NCBI RefSeq assembly: GCF_000090795.2
Contig: NW_003546268.1
Location: 129,590 to 193,589 of the forward strand
Reading direction: 5' to 3'
Source: Amphimedon queenslandica
Taxonomy: Eukaryota; Porifera; Demospongiae; Haplosclerida; Niphatidae
Length of the DNA stretch: 64,000 nucleotides
The notes beneath the pieces are model-generated. The model was not told where the DNA came from. It searched no databases and worked only from the letters and a program-made list of their open reading frames with translations. Shown piece after piece: positions 43,391 through 55,737 of the stretch; the stretch's first letter is position 1; each line of letters starts with the position of its first letter. The position numbers and the translations under genes were made by a program.

Positions 43391-43724
43391 ATCCCAGAAT
43401 CGTATTACTATAGGACCCTGAATTTTAATTAAATGTAATGTGTTGTAATGTATGCCTAGACTTAATCATTGGTTGCATGTCTTGTCTGTAGTAGGTCTAA
43501 TGTGAAAGTATTTCTTAATTTGTGTTGTAGTATATAAATGTTTGATTCTGTGGTTATTTTTTTGAATCTTTTGATTGTGAATAATTGTATCTATAAGAGT
43601 AATATACTACAAGATTTAAGAATAGACAATAATTGGAGGAATAATAAAAATTAGCAATAAATTTATCAAGCATAAAAATTCCTTATAAAAATTAACAATA
43701 TTGTATTTAAAGTCAAATTTTCTA

Positions 43725-44290
43725 TTAAACGGCCACTTCTTCAACTTCTTCAATTTCATATCTAATCTTTTCCTCTCTTTCTTTTCCTACACAATGCAAT
43801 AATTATTATTAAGATTAAAATTAAAGAAAAATGAAACCATTTTTACTCACGTTGCAAGTACTCTTTCAATTTGGGATCTTCACTTTCAATTGATTTAAGG
43901 TAAGGAGTATTAGCCTAAAAATAATTAATACTTAATTAGTATAGACTAATCTTGTTTCATAAAACCTGATAATCAGTTCTCAATGAAGAAGCTCTGACGT
44001 CAACAAGGATCTTGCAGATTCCTCTATATCCATACCAAGCTGCCTTATGGAGTGCTGTCTGAGCCCTGTAATTATTATTTTACCAACTAACCCAACAAAA
44101 TATTTCTTACTTTTCTTCATTTTGCAAGTCCAAAGAATCTCTAGGAACTAAAAGATATAGGAGCATTAAACAACTCTTTCATTGTACATGTTCTGTACAT
44201 TTACTTCATACCATTGCTCACAAGATACTGAACAACGTCTTTTCTTCCAAGTTTTGCAGCATGAGTGAAATTAAGTGTGGCAATAGTTTG
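43725..44290 (-). pseudogene. DGK zeta/iota-like C-terminal ankyrin exons (truncated)
   Basis: Five short exon-like segments on the minus strand join to LNFTHAAKLGRKDVVQYLV, DLQNEEKAQTALHKAAWYG, ICKILVDVRASSLRTDYQ, SIESEDPKLKEYLQ and a last exon ending EEVEEVAV and a TAA at 43725-43727. The order and the TALHKAA...CKILVD...DPKLKEYL pattern follow the C-terminal ankyrin repeats of type IV diacylglycerol kinases, whose final ETAV-type residues bind PDZ domains; VAV could serve likewise. The catalytic and C1 exons are absent: upstream (above 44290) the sequence becomes unrelated. It is therefore most likely a truncated duplicate, though expression of the tail cannot be excluded. No internal stop was found in the five pieces. 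Confidence 0.6.
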
Positions 44291-44790
44291 CTACTGAAGT
44301 CATTGATTGCTTCCCATACAAGGTAGTGAATCATTAATAAGAGTTTTAAAATTAATATCAAGTGTAAGGTGTTATGCTGGCATAATGGGAGCATAACGAG
44401 TCAAAAATTTATGATCCTATACCCCTGACCAAACAATTTCAATTCAATATGGCAGGTAGTGCAGGTACTAGAACAACAACCCAACTGCTTAATAGTTAAT
44501 ACCCACCCACTCAAGTGTGGTGAGTCCAGTGACTTAGGTTGCTCTATTTTGCAGTGATTCAAAGTCACTGGAAACATTTTCAGATTCTGGCATTATGGGA
44601 TTATAATTATAACACATGCATGTACATGTAACTAGATAGTTGATATTTGAGTAAAGCTTAAACTATAAGGTATAATTGGATTCATTTCAAAGCATAATAG
44701 GATGGAATTTGGAGCAGTGCCTAAAAGCATAATTTGAAGCATAATTTTCCTAGCCCTAGTGTAAGGGCTATTGCTGTACACTATAGTTTA
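44291..44790. other. Intergenic between DGK-like tail and EF-hand copy B
   Basis: No gene or repeat is recognised. The sequence contains GGCATAATGGGAGCATAA-like repeats of GCATAAT but no clear unit. It ends at the left breakpoint of the duplicated EF-hand block. Confidence 0.4.
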
Positions 44791-45900
44791 TCATGGATGT
44801 CATTTTGAAAGAATGAAGCAGACAACTGAAGAAAAATCTGGATCTATTGACTATGATGGTTTTCAAATGTTGCTTGATAAATCGGAGTCATTCGATGCTT
44901 GTCTAGCAATTGAAATTGTTGCCTTTATAAATAAAACAGGAAAAGTGAGTTACATATAATCATTGTACTTAGGCATATACCCAATGTCACCATAGATTTC
45001 ATTTGATGAATTGCAAGGTATGCATGTGCAAAGGGAACAGTGGCTCTACCATGCCTCCTTCACCACTTGACGACATCTTATGTAAGTTATATTATACCAT
45101 TAGCAATGCATATTCAAAAACTCCCAGCTATGTACCTTGAGTACATACCATGTGTTAGGTCTATTGTTTAACACAGTTCTATATAACATGTTAATTATAA
45201 TTATCTATTTTGATAGCTTCAGCAACTGTACCAATCCCTGATTCTCTTTCTGGATATCGGACAAGTCAAACTGCACTTGCAGTTATGATGATATTTCCAG
45301 TGTGCTATCAGGCAGGAATGCTTTTTGGCCTCTACAACAATAATACTACCATGGCAAAATTTTGTGGAATGTATGATCAGCTAGGTGACAAAGTGGATGG
45401 CACTTTAGGATGGTATGTACATGCTCCATTTACTGTACTAAATATTTAGAAATTTAACTGTGAGTTGAATTGAAGTTGGCTATTTGATGTTTCGGGCTAA
45501 CATAATATTTAGTGTATGCAGGTCTACTGTGAAACCACCAAACTTAACAATGGCCAATATTAATAATTACTTTCTTCGCTTTGGTCATATTATGTTTTAT
45601 TATCATAATAGGACCATCCAGTGGGGCAATATGAATCCTAAATCTCCCTTGGCCATGTCTAACACATCTTTTTCAGGACAGCAATGTGAGATATCTGTAA
45701 AGCTATGGATTTTTGCTATGTGGATTACAACTACTGAGTCTAAACATAAATCGCCAATGCCCCTCACAGGAAAAAACCAGTTCATAAAAACTGGATCTTG
45801 ATCTTGTGGACTATAGAGTAGAGAAGTGTAGTGTTAGAATTATTGAAGTAATTATTTATTTCAACAAACTTAAATACTATTATTATCATAATGAGCATAG
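44791..45900 (+). pseudogene. EF-hand gene fragment, copy B (uninterrupted)
   Basis: This is the paralogue of 24843-26990. Exon-like pieces: an EF-hand-derived KSGSIDYDGFQMLLDK (the Asp residues before it are altered to MKQTTEE), ISFDELQG, then 45217-45420 with TVPIPDSLSG, ALAVMMIFPVCYQAGMLF and KFCGMYDQLGDKVDGTLGW. A further piece lies at 45520-45790 (PPNLTMANINNYFLRF). It lacks the transposon of copy A and shows its empty site near 45170. There is no initiating exon or complete frame, so I call it a gene fragment. The hydrophobic stretch suggests a membrane protein with an EF-hand; I do not recognise the family. Confidence 0.55.
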
Positions 45901-46834
45901 CTGCATAATCCCTAATTAGTAAGCACAGTAGAAAAATGTTGAAAGATTTCTGCTTATTTTGTGGAATGATCACATAAATTTATATTGTACATATAACTTC
46001 CCAACTATTAAAGGTTCTTGGCTGCAGTACATGGTTTTCTTTTGCTTCACATGCATACCCGTAACTGAGCTCAAAATTTTTTCATAGCATTATAAAGACT
46101 TTGAATTTTGAAATATAATTTACAGGACTAGTCTAGTTTAAAGGACATTTGCCCCCTAATAGATACCTTGATGAAGTACGTATAGATGTTTTTAGTGTTA
46201 TCACTGATTTCATTCAAAATTCAATTGAAAAATTAAAGTTGATCAAAATGTGACCAAAGATCATATAAGATTTCCTACATGATACATCCTATCAAACTGG
46301 CTTGGAGGAAACTCTTGGTGCGCTTTCTGGTGCATATATGTGTTCCCTTATATAATGCCTAAATCAAATAATTTCAATCAAAATTGTATTTAAAAAAATT
46401 ATAAGTTTCTTCTCAAACATTTTGCCAAATAGATCTAGTTAAGTTATGCTATACCGGGTAGTAATATTATTTATCACATATATCTTATTAGCTATAACAA
46501 ATTTGAAAAATCTTCACAAAACGGGACAAAGATAAAAATCTGGCCAACCATGCAGTTTTGGCTTTCACACTTTCATTGTACAGTAAAAGTGATATTGAAA
46601 CAGTAGTTTGTTCATAACTAGATATACAAACATATAATCATAGATACTACAAACACACATGCTTGTAATATCTACAGTACAATCAACAATAAACATGATT
46701 GTTATTTTAACAGTAGATCTATATACATAATAACTATATATATATATATATATAGCATCAATACCATAGATCTATTTATAGTAATCTTACATTTCCACTC
46801 TAGTGTTTTACAAATCTGGAAAATAAGGAACAAA
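45900..46834. other. Intergenic upstream of the Death/LRR gene
   Basis: The first 130 bp are the right end of the duplicated block (ATGAGCATAGCTGCATAATC), also present near 26966 and 50770. A dispersed-repeat relic follows (46130-46430). A (TA)n tract is at about 46735-46755. The promoter of the downstream gene should lie in the last 100-200 bp; no definite element is seen. Confidence 0.5.
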
Positions 46835-49800
46835 ATGGCTCAAAACAAGGAAGACTCATTTGACGCTTTCTTGTCATTTACTCCAACTATAAAGGAGTTA
46901 ATGGAACATGTTGATGTTAGTACTGACTGGTACATAGTTGGTACAATGCTTGACTTGGATCAAAAGTCATTAAAAAATATTGAGAGACAAACTGGCCACA
47001 CTGACACTCACAAGATGATAGAGATGTTCAATCTATGGCTGACCACTACTCCTACTGCTAGTAGGAGACAAATATTGGAAACATTGAAAAAAAGTGTTGT
47101 GGGAGAGAATACACTTGCTGATGAATATGAAAAGCATTTGAAGGAAATACACAGAGCAACTTGTAAGCCAGATTAGCCCATTTATGCATGCAGAAATTGA
47201 ACTCTATAAATAATTTTATATCTAGACTAGTTTAGTCATCAAAATACCAAGTACTTTTTCATTAGATACACCACCATTTTGTGAAGCAGTTTCTATTCTT
47301 CAAAGGAACATTCAATCATTGAATGAGGCTCTTGTCTCTCCTGTACAAGTGTCTCAACTGTTATACTGTAAGCAATGTATAAGTGAAGCTACTCTTGACA
47401 AAATGGAAGAGATAGATAAAAAAACCAGGTCATGGGATGACAAAAAGACAACTCTATTGACTGCCTTGCAAGAAACAGTGTCTAGTGATTACAAAAAACT
47501 TAAAGATATTGCTACAGTGCTGTCTGGTATCGAAGAAGCAAAAGAGATAGCCAATGGAATGATGAGTGAATATGGTAAGATACTGAATATTATATATACT
47601 TCATATTAACACATTGAACATACTGGTTAATAGAAAGTAAAATTCCTCAAGAGGGTGTTTGTACAGTAGTACAACCACAGGAGGTAGTAGATCTAGGTGG
47701 TAATGAAAGTTGTGCTAGCAATATATTGAGAAATAATTACAGTGCTCTCTCTCAGTCAATTACTGAACCAGTCAGGGTAGCTGAGTGGCTTCATGAAGAG
47801 GTCTTGTCTGATGAGGCTCTGTCTTGTGTCATGTCTACCAGAGGTTCTGTCTTACACAGTAGAGCAGCTCTCCTCAAAGCTGTACGAGGTGCTGTTCGTT
47901 CCAATTACAAACACCTGGAGTTGTTTGTTACTGTATTGAGGAAGTTCTCAGAGACTGCTCATATTGGTGATACTATATTTGAAGAATATAGTGAGTTATA
48001 AACTTTTTATGTATTAGAGTTCCTTTTTTGTTTTAGGAAAGCATTTCCACATGTATTATGATGATGTTGAAGAGAGTGAAATTTATTTGACAAACAAAGC
48101 CCGACAAAAATCTATGTCTACCAGTTCTGAAAGTATTATAGAATAGTTTAGTTATATCTGTACTTAATTTAATGTAACAGGTTCATCATTTGATCAGAAA
48201 GAAGCAGATAGTTATGGTAATCATCAAATTCTTTTCCCTCGCAGTATGAAGAAAAAATTTGAAGACATGAGAATGAAGTTCGGTTCTACATTTTTTCAAG
48301 TTCGACGTATTTTTAACAACAAGGAAAGCACTCTTAACATTGATGAAGTGAAGAGACTGATTATTGACTGGTTTCCTGATCTTAAGTTTCAAATTTCTTA
48401 TAAGAAAACGATTGGTGAAGTATTAAATGTATTGAAGAGAAAGTGCAATATCATTGACTTACGTCCCCTTGAAAATCTAGCTTTTGAATTCAACATAGAA
48501 GAAGCTGAATTAATATTCATGTCATACAAAAAGGAAGCTAAGGATTTCTGCAAGTCAGTATCTGTTAGCCTTTGCCTTGATGAAGAGCTACAAGCAGTTG
48601 CTACTCCATCTCGTCTTTTATGTGAAACCGTTGTACTTGTGTTCAACTGGGATCCTGATGAGTATACACTGCAGGATATCAATGATGTTCTGTTTGAATT
48701 AGAGCCACTGCATAAGTGCCATATACAGATTGATAAAATTGGTACTGGTCGATCAATTGTAGTAACCTGTTACTGTCCTGCCGAATGGACTGGCTCACTG
48801 ATAATGACTGTCCTTGGTAAGATAGATACATTGCAATGGAAAGGATTAAAAGAATTTACAGTAGGCAACTGTACTGTATGGAATAATAAAACTACTCAGG
48901 TTAGGTATACCCTATAAATCAATTTATTTTTGTTGTTGTATATAGGTAGTGAATGAGAACACAGAGGTGAAAGATTTGTTAGTACATATTAATGATTTGA
49001 AAGCTTCTTTAAGAAACAGAGATAAAATGATAATGGGTATAAGAAATAATATCCCTTGATTTAATAATTGGTGCAACTATCATTTAATAGTCCAACATAA
49101 AGAACTGGAAGACAAAATATTGTCACTAACAAAAGAAATGGTAGAGAAAGAATATATGCTGATACAATATTTGAAAGAAAAGGAAGGTAATTAGCTTTAA
49201 AGCCTATTTATTATGTAGTTTTGTCACAATGTACAATACATTGCTTTCATATGCCGATCAGCTGCTTTATCATTGACCAATATGTAACTTATAACAGATA
49301 CCAAAAGAGAATTAGCATCATTAAAGGAATTGTCAGAGAAGAGGCTACAAGAAATAAAACAATTGAAGCTGAATTTTGAAGGTGATAGTGAAGCAACAGA
49401 TGATTCATTTGATTCAAGCTCAAGTTAGTAACATATTTTTACAGTCATATAATGTGTGCAAGCATCATAAGTATATTATGCTACCTGCTACATGTAATGA
49501 ATGCTTGCATTTCATTTATTTTAGCAGAAGATGAAATTGGAGAAGTGGAATGGAGTAATAATGGTGTACATCTTGTTAATCCATCAATAGATCAATGCAT
49601 GGAGGTATTAAGTAAACTGGATTATGAACATGAAATAATGGCACTCAGTGACTCATCATCTAACAGTATACAGTTTCTACTACCAACTATATTTGAGAGA
49701 AGAACAATAAAAACACTTAGTATATTCTCTTCATCATTTACACGTGACAGTATCCTTTTATTTTCTCCTGAAATATCAAGTAACAAATCAATAACAACTC

Positions 49801-50138
49801 TACAAGTATCTGATGATTCTATTAGTGATAATGGAGTCATTGCACTAGCACAATCACTGCAGCGTAACAAAACTCTTCAGTGCTTATATCTTCGTATTAA
49901 TCCTGATATCACTTCAAACAGTGCTCAATCACTTGCTAACCTTTTGCTTGCTAACAAGACACTGAGCCACCTTTACTTGTATGATACTAACATTGATACT
50001 GATGGAGTAATGACACTGACAAAATCACTCATGGAAAATAATACTTTAAAGGAACTAGGGCTGGATGATCAACATAAAGAAGCTTGTTTTAGTTTACCAT
50101 ATTACAAACAGTTAAAAAATAGAATTGTGTTTTTGTAA
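46835..50138 (+). CDS. Death / CARD-like / coiled-coil / LRR protein without NACHT
   Basis: Nine exons (46835-47162, 47266-47574, 47634-47990, 48037-48132, 48181-48899, 48946-49036, 49091-49186, 49298-49423, 49525-50138) give 911 residues. Exon 1 is a Death domain (ELMEHVDVSTDWYIVGTML, LWLTTTPTASRRQILETL). Exons 2 and 3 each encode a CARD-like helical domain with a shared plan (pV-V-x-x-LL, YKxL, VL). Exon 5 has two unrecognised domains (FNIEEAELIFMSYKKEAK; then VVLVFNWDPDEYTLQDIND, SIIVTCY-type beta strands). Exons 6-8 are coiled coil. Exon 9 has ribonuclease-inhibitor-type LRRs (ALAQSLQRNKTLQCLYLRIN, SLANLLLANKTLSHLYLYD). The outline resembles an NLR, but the NACHT ATPase position is taken by the unknown domains and coiled coil, and no Walker A is seen. 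It probably acts as a cytosolic death-fold adaptor or sensor; this is inference. Confidence 0.75.
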
Positions 50139-51005
50139 GCACAATTTATAAATTTTTAAACACAAAGTTTGTTTAGACTCAATAGAAGTACAACAAAGAC
50201 TTTTCTACATACACAAATGCAAAATGCTATCTTCCCATTAATGATACTTTATATTGTTCATAATTTGGCCAAGGACCATGGACTATGATTTAATTCATTG
50301 CAATTTGCTGTTGGCTAAAAGAGAATTAATTTTCCATTAAATTTTTTGATATATATGTATGTTTTTGTCTTATGTATCTATCAAGCTTGGGCTGATTCTA
50401 AAAGTTGCTTCATTATTAAAATTTGCCAAATATTATAATTTAGGAATTAGAAACTCATAATAAATTCAAATTTAATTTGAATCAGTTCAAACTTGATACA
50501 CAACATAAGAACAAGTATATGTATTAGAAAAAATTTAAATGATGGAGAATTCTCTCCTCGTGATTTTTGTTGAAATTCCTTGTATATTAAACACTTTTCA
50601 TTTTGTTTCAATTTGTTAAAAAGTAATGGAAACAAGGACAAGTAGGATTCCAAATGCTCAACAAGAATACGAAATAAAAATCCTACTTTTGTGACAGAAA
50701 TTCTACTCTAAATTGTACCTTCAACATTATAATGTAAGAAATTATGGATTGCCTTAAAATTATTTATAATAATGAGCATAGCTGCATAGTCCTTAACTAT
50801 CTAGATCCAATAACGAGAGAAATTTTGAAAGATTTCTGTTTACTTTTGTGGAATAGTCTAGATCTAATCATTGGCTGCAGTAGATCTAGATCTACATGGT
50901 ACATTGGGGGAGTGTCTTGCTTTAGTCTATACCATAGATAGAGATCTAGAGCTAGCTCTAATAGCTTACAGTAGGTGGATTTTATATCTTTGCAGTAGGC
51001 ACAAC
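50139..51005. other. Intergenic between Death/LRR and SRCR genes
   Basis: It contains a dispersed-repeat relic (50330-50600). At about 50765-50900 there is a third copy of the tail of the duplicated EF-hand block (ATGAGCATAGCTGCATAGTC, GAAAGATTTCTGTTTACTTT, TTGGCTGCAGTA). AGATCT-rich short repeats precede the SRCR start. No separate gene. Confidence 0.55.
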
Positions 51006-54000
51006 ATGGCACTTGTTACTTTTTTCTTATTCCTTGTTTTCTTTGTTTCTCTAGTTAATGGTGAGAAAAAGGAGTTACTTTATTTATTTCCAATTTTTAA
51101 TAAAGGTTGTTCAGATGGTTCTATAAGACTATACAATATTGTTGGTGGCATTGAAACAGGCAGAGGACTAGTTCAATATTGTTATTCTGGCAGTTGGTAC
51201 AGTGTATGTAATGTGGAGTGGGATTGCCCTGAAGCTAATGTTGCTTGTCATCAGTTAGGATACTTTGGAGCCAGTAAGAACTTCTTCTATTTTTTTAGAT
51301 ATAATATAACATCATGCATTAGGTACTTATTATCATAATGCTTGGCAATATTTTGGTTCTAATGGTTATACCAGAGAATATTACTACTCTTGCTCTGGTT
51401 CTGAATCATCTCTTACAAGTTGCAGCAGCTATTATTATTATAATTGTGCATATTATTCTGACTATGCTGCTGGAGTGCAATGTGTTGGAGAGCCTGATAA
51501 CAGTAACTCATATACATTAATGTTTGTATAACACTATAATCTAAACTATTTTTTTAGATAATACTAATTGCTCTGAGTCAGGATCAGTACAGCTGACAGG
51601 AGGTGCAACTGATTCAGAAGGAGTATTACAATATTGTTATATGGGTGCTTGGGTTCAATTTTGTTCATTAGGTGATAAAGAAGCAACTGTAGCTTGTAAG
51701 CAATTAGGTTATGAACCATTTGCAAGTAAGAGTATAAAAGTATAACGTGTTATGTACACAATGTATTCAATAGGGTTTATCTCTCTAGATGATCTGGATT
51801 CCTGGGAACAAGGCTATTCACCTATTACTGTCTCATGTAGCAGTCGTGCTACTGAATCAGAGTTGTCTAGTTGTTCAGTATCAACAACATATTCATATTC
51901 AACTTGCATTTCTAGCCCTCTAAACTGCACGACTCCTCAAGCTATTAGATGCTATAGTGAGCATTATAATCATATAAATATGCTAATGATTTGTTTTTAG
52001 GAGAAGGTAGTTCATGCACTGATGGTAGTGTCCATTTAGTCAACGGGTCAATATATCAGGAAGGAAGAGTAGAAGTGTGTGTTGATGGAGTATGGGGCTC
52101 AGTCTGCAGCAGTGGGTGGGATACTAATGATGCTAAGGTCATCTGCAAGCAGTTAGGATATCTAGACTCTGGTATATAATAGCCCACAGTGTTATTTTAA
52201 TCTTATCACATAAAAGATTGTGCATAATTTATACATATTGTGTGTCATTTCAAGACTTATTGTATTTTCTTATAGAACCTGTTGTGTCACTCAATGGCAA
52301 GTATGGAGTAGGAGATGGGCCCATTTATTTCTCTGACCTTAGCTGTCAAGGATGGGAACATACTTTTACTATATGCAGTAAATCATCATATCTTCACTTC
52401 ACTTGCAGTAATATTGCTATAGCAGGAGCACTATGTACTGATGGTAAGAGAGAGACTTAAAGGGGGATACACTGATATCTATGTTCATATGCTTTAGGTT
52501 GTACAGAAGGTGCAGTTCGTTTAGTAGGTGGATCAGTCAATAATGAAGGAACAGTTGAGATCTGTCATGACAAGTTATGGGGACTGATAACTGATGCTGG
52601 CTGGGATAATAAAGATGCTATGGTCATATGTAGGCAATTGAACTTTCCTAGTGAGGGTACGTATGGCATGTAATGCACTATTTGTACACATAAATAGACA
52701 TTGAAACAATAAGAGCTCATTGATTTTTATTAGGTGCAGTGTCTATGGGAGGTTCAAGATTTGGTAAACCAGACAGAGCAATTCATTACAGTTTTGCTCT
52801 CTGCAATGGCAGGGAACAATCATTGTCAAACTGTAACAAGGTAACTCATTCACTAGTAGAAGGAAGGAGTATCTACAGTAACAGTCAAGCTGCTGGTGTT
52901 ATATGTCTCTTAGCTCCACCAATCCCTAATCTCTCTTGTAATGACAAGAATGTACCATTAACTAGAGGAAATGAATGTGCTGAAGGAAGATTTAGACTAA
53001 GACAACAGAATATGCTACAATATTGTTACAAAGGACACTGGTCAGTATTGTGTGCATTCACACACAAAGAGGCTTTAGTAGCTTGCTATCAACTGGGATA
53101 CAATGCCACATCTTGTAAGTTCGTGGGTCTTAATAGTAGTCAATCACCATTATTAGTAATGTATTACAAGATCTTGGCCAGGTAATATGATATATACCAT
53201 ATAATCAAAGACTCAATTATACATTGTAATTTCTATATCTATTACACAGTTACTATTGCTATTTTATGGTACACTATGTTTCAATTACCATTATAATAAG
53301 CCTAGTACACATATGTATTGCAACCAGAAGTTCTATATAAAGCAATGACTTGTTTGTCAATAACAAGAGTCAACTCATGTACTAATGTGTTAACTCAATG
53401 TGCTTGTACAGTATTTCCAGAGCACTCCCTATGGCAGCGCATGATATTGTGTACTAAGCCTTTCACTTGTATCATGTAATCATTACACATATCATTTACC
53501 ATGTCTTTAGGGGGTCTTGTTGGTGAAGTGGCCTATGATTCAACTAATCAAAGTTTATTACAAAATATAACTTGTAATGGTACCACACATTCAATCAATG
53601 ACTGCATCATTAATGAAGGATCATGTATGTGTCAAAAAGTTATTAGTTTGAATTGTTATGGTAAGAAGAGTAAAATGCTATGTTTATAAATGCACATACC
53701 ATAGAGCCAACAGGTTGTGAAGAAGGTACTGTACGTATAACTGATGGACTGATTGAGAATGAAGGAAGATTGGAGGTGTGTGTTGGTGGAGTTTGGGGTA
53801 GTGTCTGTGATGATGGGTGGGATAAAACTGATGCTCACGTTGTGTGTCAACAGTTAGGATTCTCAGAGCTAGGTAATATTAATACTTGTATTAGTCATAC
53901 TGTATTGCATTACATACAGAGCCAGAAGCATATTATGGTTCAACATTTGGTGTATCTACTGGACCGATTGTTTACTCTAATGTAAAATGTGGAGGTTGGG

Positions 54001-55115
54001 AAACTAGCCTTAATGAATGTGCTAAGACTAACTACATTAATTTCACTTGCACTGGAGATAGAATTGCTGGGGCACTCTGTGTTGATTGTAAGTACATAGC
54101 AGTGACTGCAATGTCAGGAGCAGAATATGTATATTGTGCATAAAATTATTTTATCAATACTATAGGATGCAAGAATGGGGAAATTAGATTATCAGGCTAT
54201 AATCAATTTGAAGGGGTTGTACAAATCTGTGTTGACAATATTTGGGGAGTTATTTCTGGAGAAAGCTGGACTGATAGTAATTCTTTAGTTATTTGCCATC
54301 AACTTGGTTATAAGAAAAGTATGAGCGGTTTAAGTATAGCTTATAATATTACACTTCCTTCTATTAGTAGGTAGACATGATGTTACACGTGGCAAGCAAA
54401 GGAGAGCTGTATTTCTGTCTAATGTTTCTTGCAATGGAATGGAATCATCACTAAATGATTGTGATAAAGTATTATATCCACTAAATATTGCAAAGCAATT
54501 AGCTAATACAACTGATGAAATTGCTGCTGTTGTTTGCGTTGTTGAAACAATCATGCCAACTCAGAAATCCATTATGCACTCCTTGTCTACTACAGTAAAG
54601 CAAAGTAGGTCTACCAAATCTAGTAATGTTCGTATGTCCAGTCTAGCAGTATCCAGTACAGTAGTGTCCAGTCTAGTATCCATGGCTAGTAATAGTATTC
54701 AACCAACATTGGCTACACAAGATATGTCTAATTTCCTTACGGATCCTTATTTTACTGCACTTTGTGTTCTGGTTGGTGTGGTGATGTTCCTGCTTATCAT
54801 TGTGTATGTTAACCAACTCTTAACTACTGTGCATATATCAATCAGTCATATTTTACTAATTCTTTTCTCAGGTGTGTCATGTTTGGGTCAAAAATGAGGG
54901 GCTTTAGGAAGAAAAAAAGACTTGCAAATCGTCCCCTTCCATCAATACAACTGAATAATGTTGATGATGCAAGATACCAGATGGTTGAAAATGATGACGA
55001 TGATGATCTCAAAAATGTTTCTCAAGGTGAATTCCCAGCCACATTTCAAGAGGAAGCTTACAGTTTTGACACAAATGAAAAGGAGCCTCTGTATGAAATA
55101 CCTACACTAAAATAA
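51006..55115 (+). CDS. Seven-SRCR scavenger-receptor-like membrane protein
   Basis: Fifteen exons total 982 codons. ATG at 51006 starts a signal peptide (MALVTFFLFLVFFVSLVNG). Seven SRCR domains follow, mostly two exons each with phase-1 introns, so each exon is a symmetric module (exons 51106-51273, 51323-51502, 51558-51725, 51774-51956, 52001-52171, 52276-52443, 52498-52656, 52734-53114, 53511-53660, 53705-53872, 53920-54087, 54166-54318, 54371-54803). SRCR marks include GRLEVCVGGVWGSVCDDGW and VVCQQLGF. A Ser/Thr-rich stalk leads to a membrane segment (ALCVLVGVVMFLLIIVCVMF), then a basic stop and an acidic tail with tyrosine motifs YQMV and PLYEIP (54872-55115). Such receptors serve recognition or adhesion at the cell surface. 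The exon 12/13 junction (T at 54087 plus GA at 54166) reads TGA at codon 707. Confidence 0.8.
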
Positions 55116-55737
55116 TAAACTAAATTTTAGCATGCACTCCCACTTAACTGTGTTATTTGCTGTTACAAAGCAGCATTTAGTTTTGTGATTTCTTTAATAA
55201 ACATGGACATTTGGCACTGTGTGCATTGTTGCATCAGGTGCTGTACATTAGTGTCTTTGACAGGAGGTGTGCTTTCAAATTACTTTGCATCTTCCAGGAT
55301 TAAGTAGATGAGATCATTATAATTTGATTAACATTAATTATTCACACACAAATCTTTAAACTTTCATACTGTTCAATCATTCAAGGCAAAAGGTGTTTGA
55401 CATACCACTTGTCATGTTATGGTTTCATCAGCAAGCAGTCAGTGTAACCTCAACTATATTTAGTAGTCTGGCAGTGATATATAGTCTACCCATATATCAC
55501 TAAATGTATTATTATTACCTAGCTCTGAGAATCCTATTTGCTGACATATTACGTGTGCATCAGTTTTATCCCACCCATCATCTCAGACACTACCCCAAAC
55601 TCCACCAACACACACTTCCAGTCTTCCTTAATTCTCAATCAGTCCATCAGTTATATATGTACAGCACCTTCACAACCTGTTGGCTCTATGGTATGTGCAT
55701 TTATAAACATAGCATTTTACTCTTCTTACCATATTAA

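Noticed and set aside
46735-46755. (TA)n tract as a TATA promoter
   Set aside because: Simple dinucleotide repeat about 80 bp from the start codon; no evidence of promoter function.
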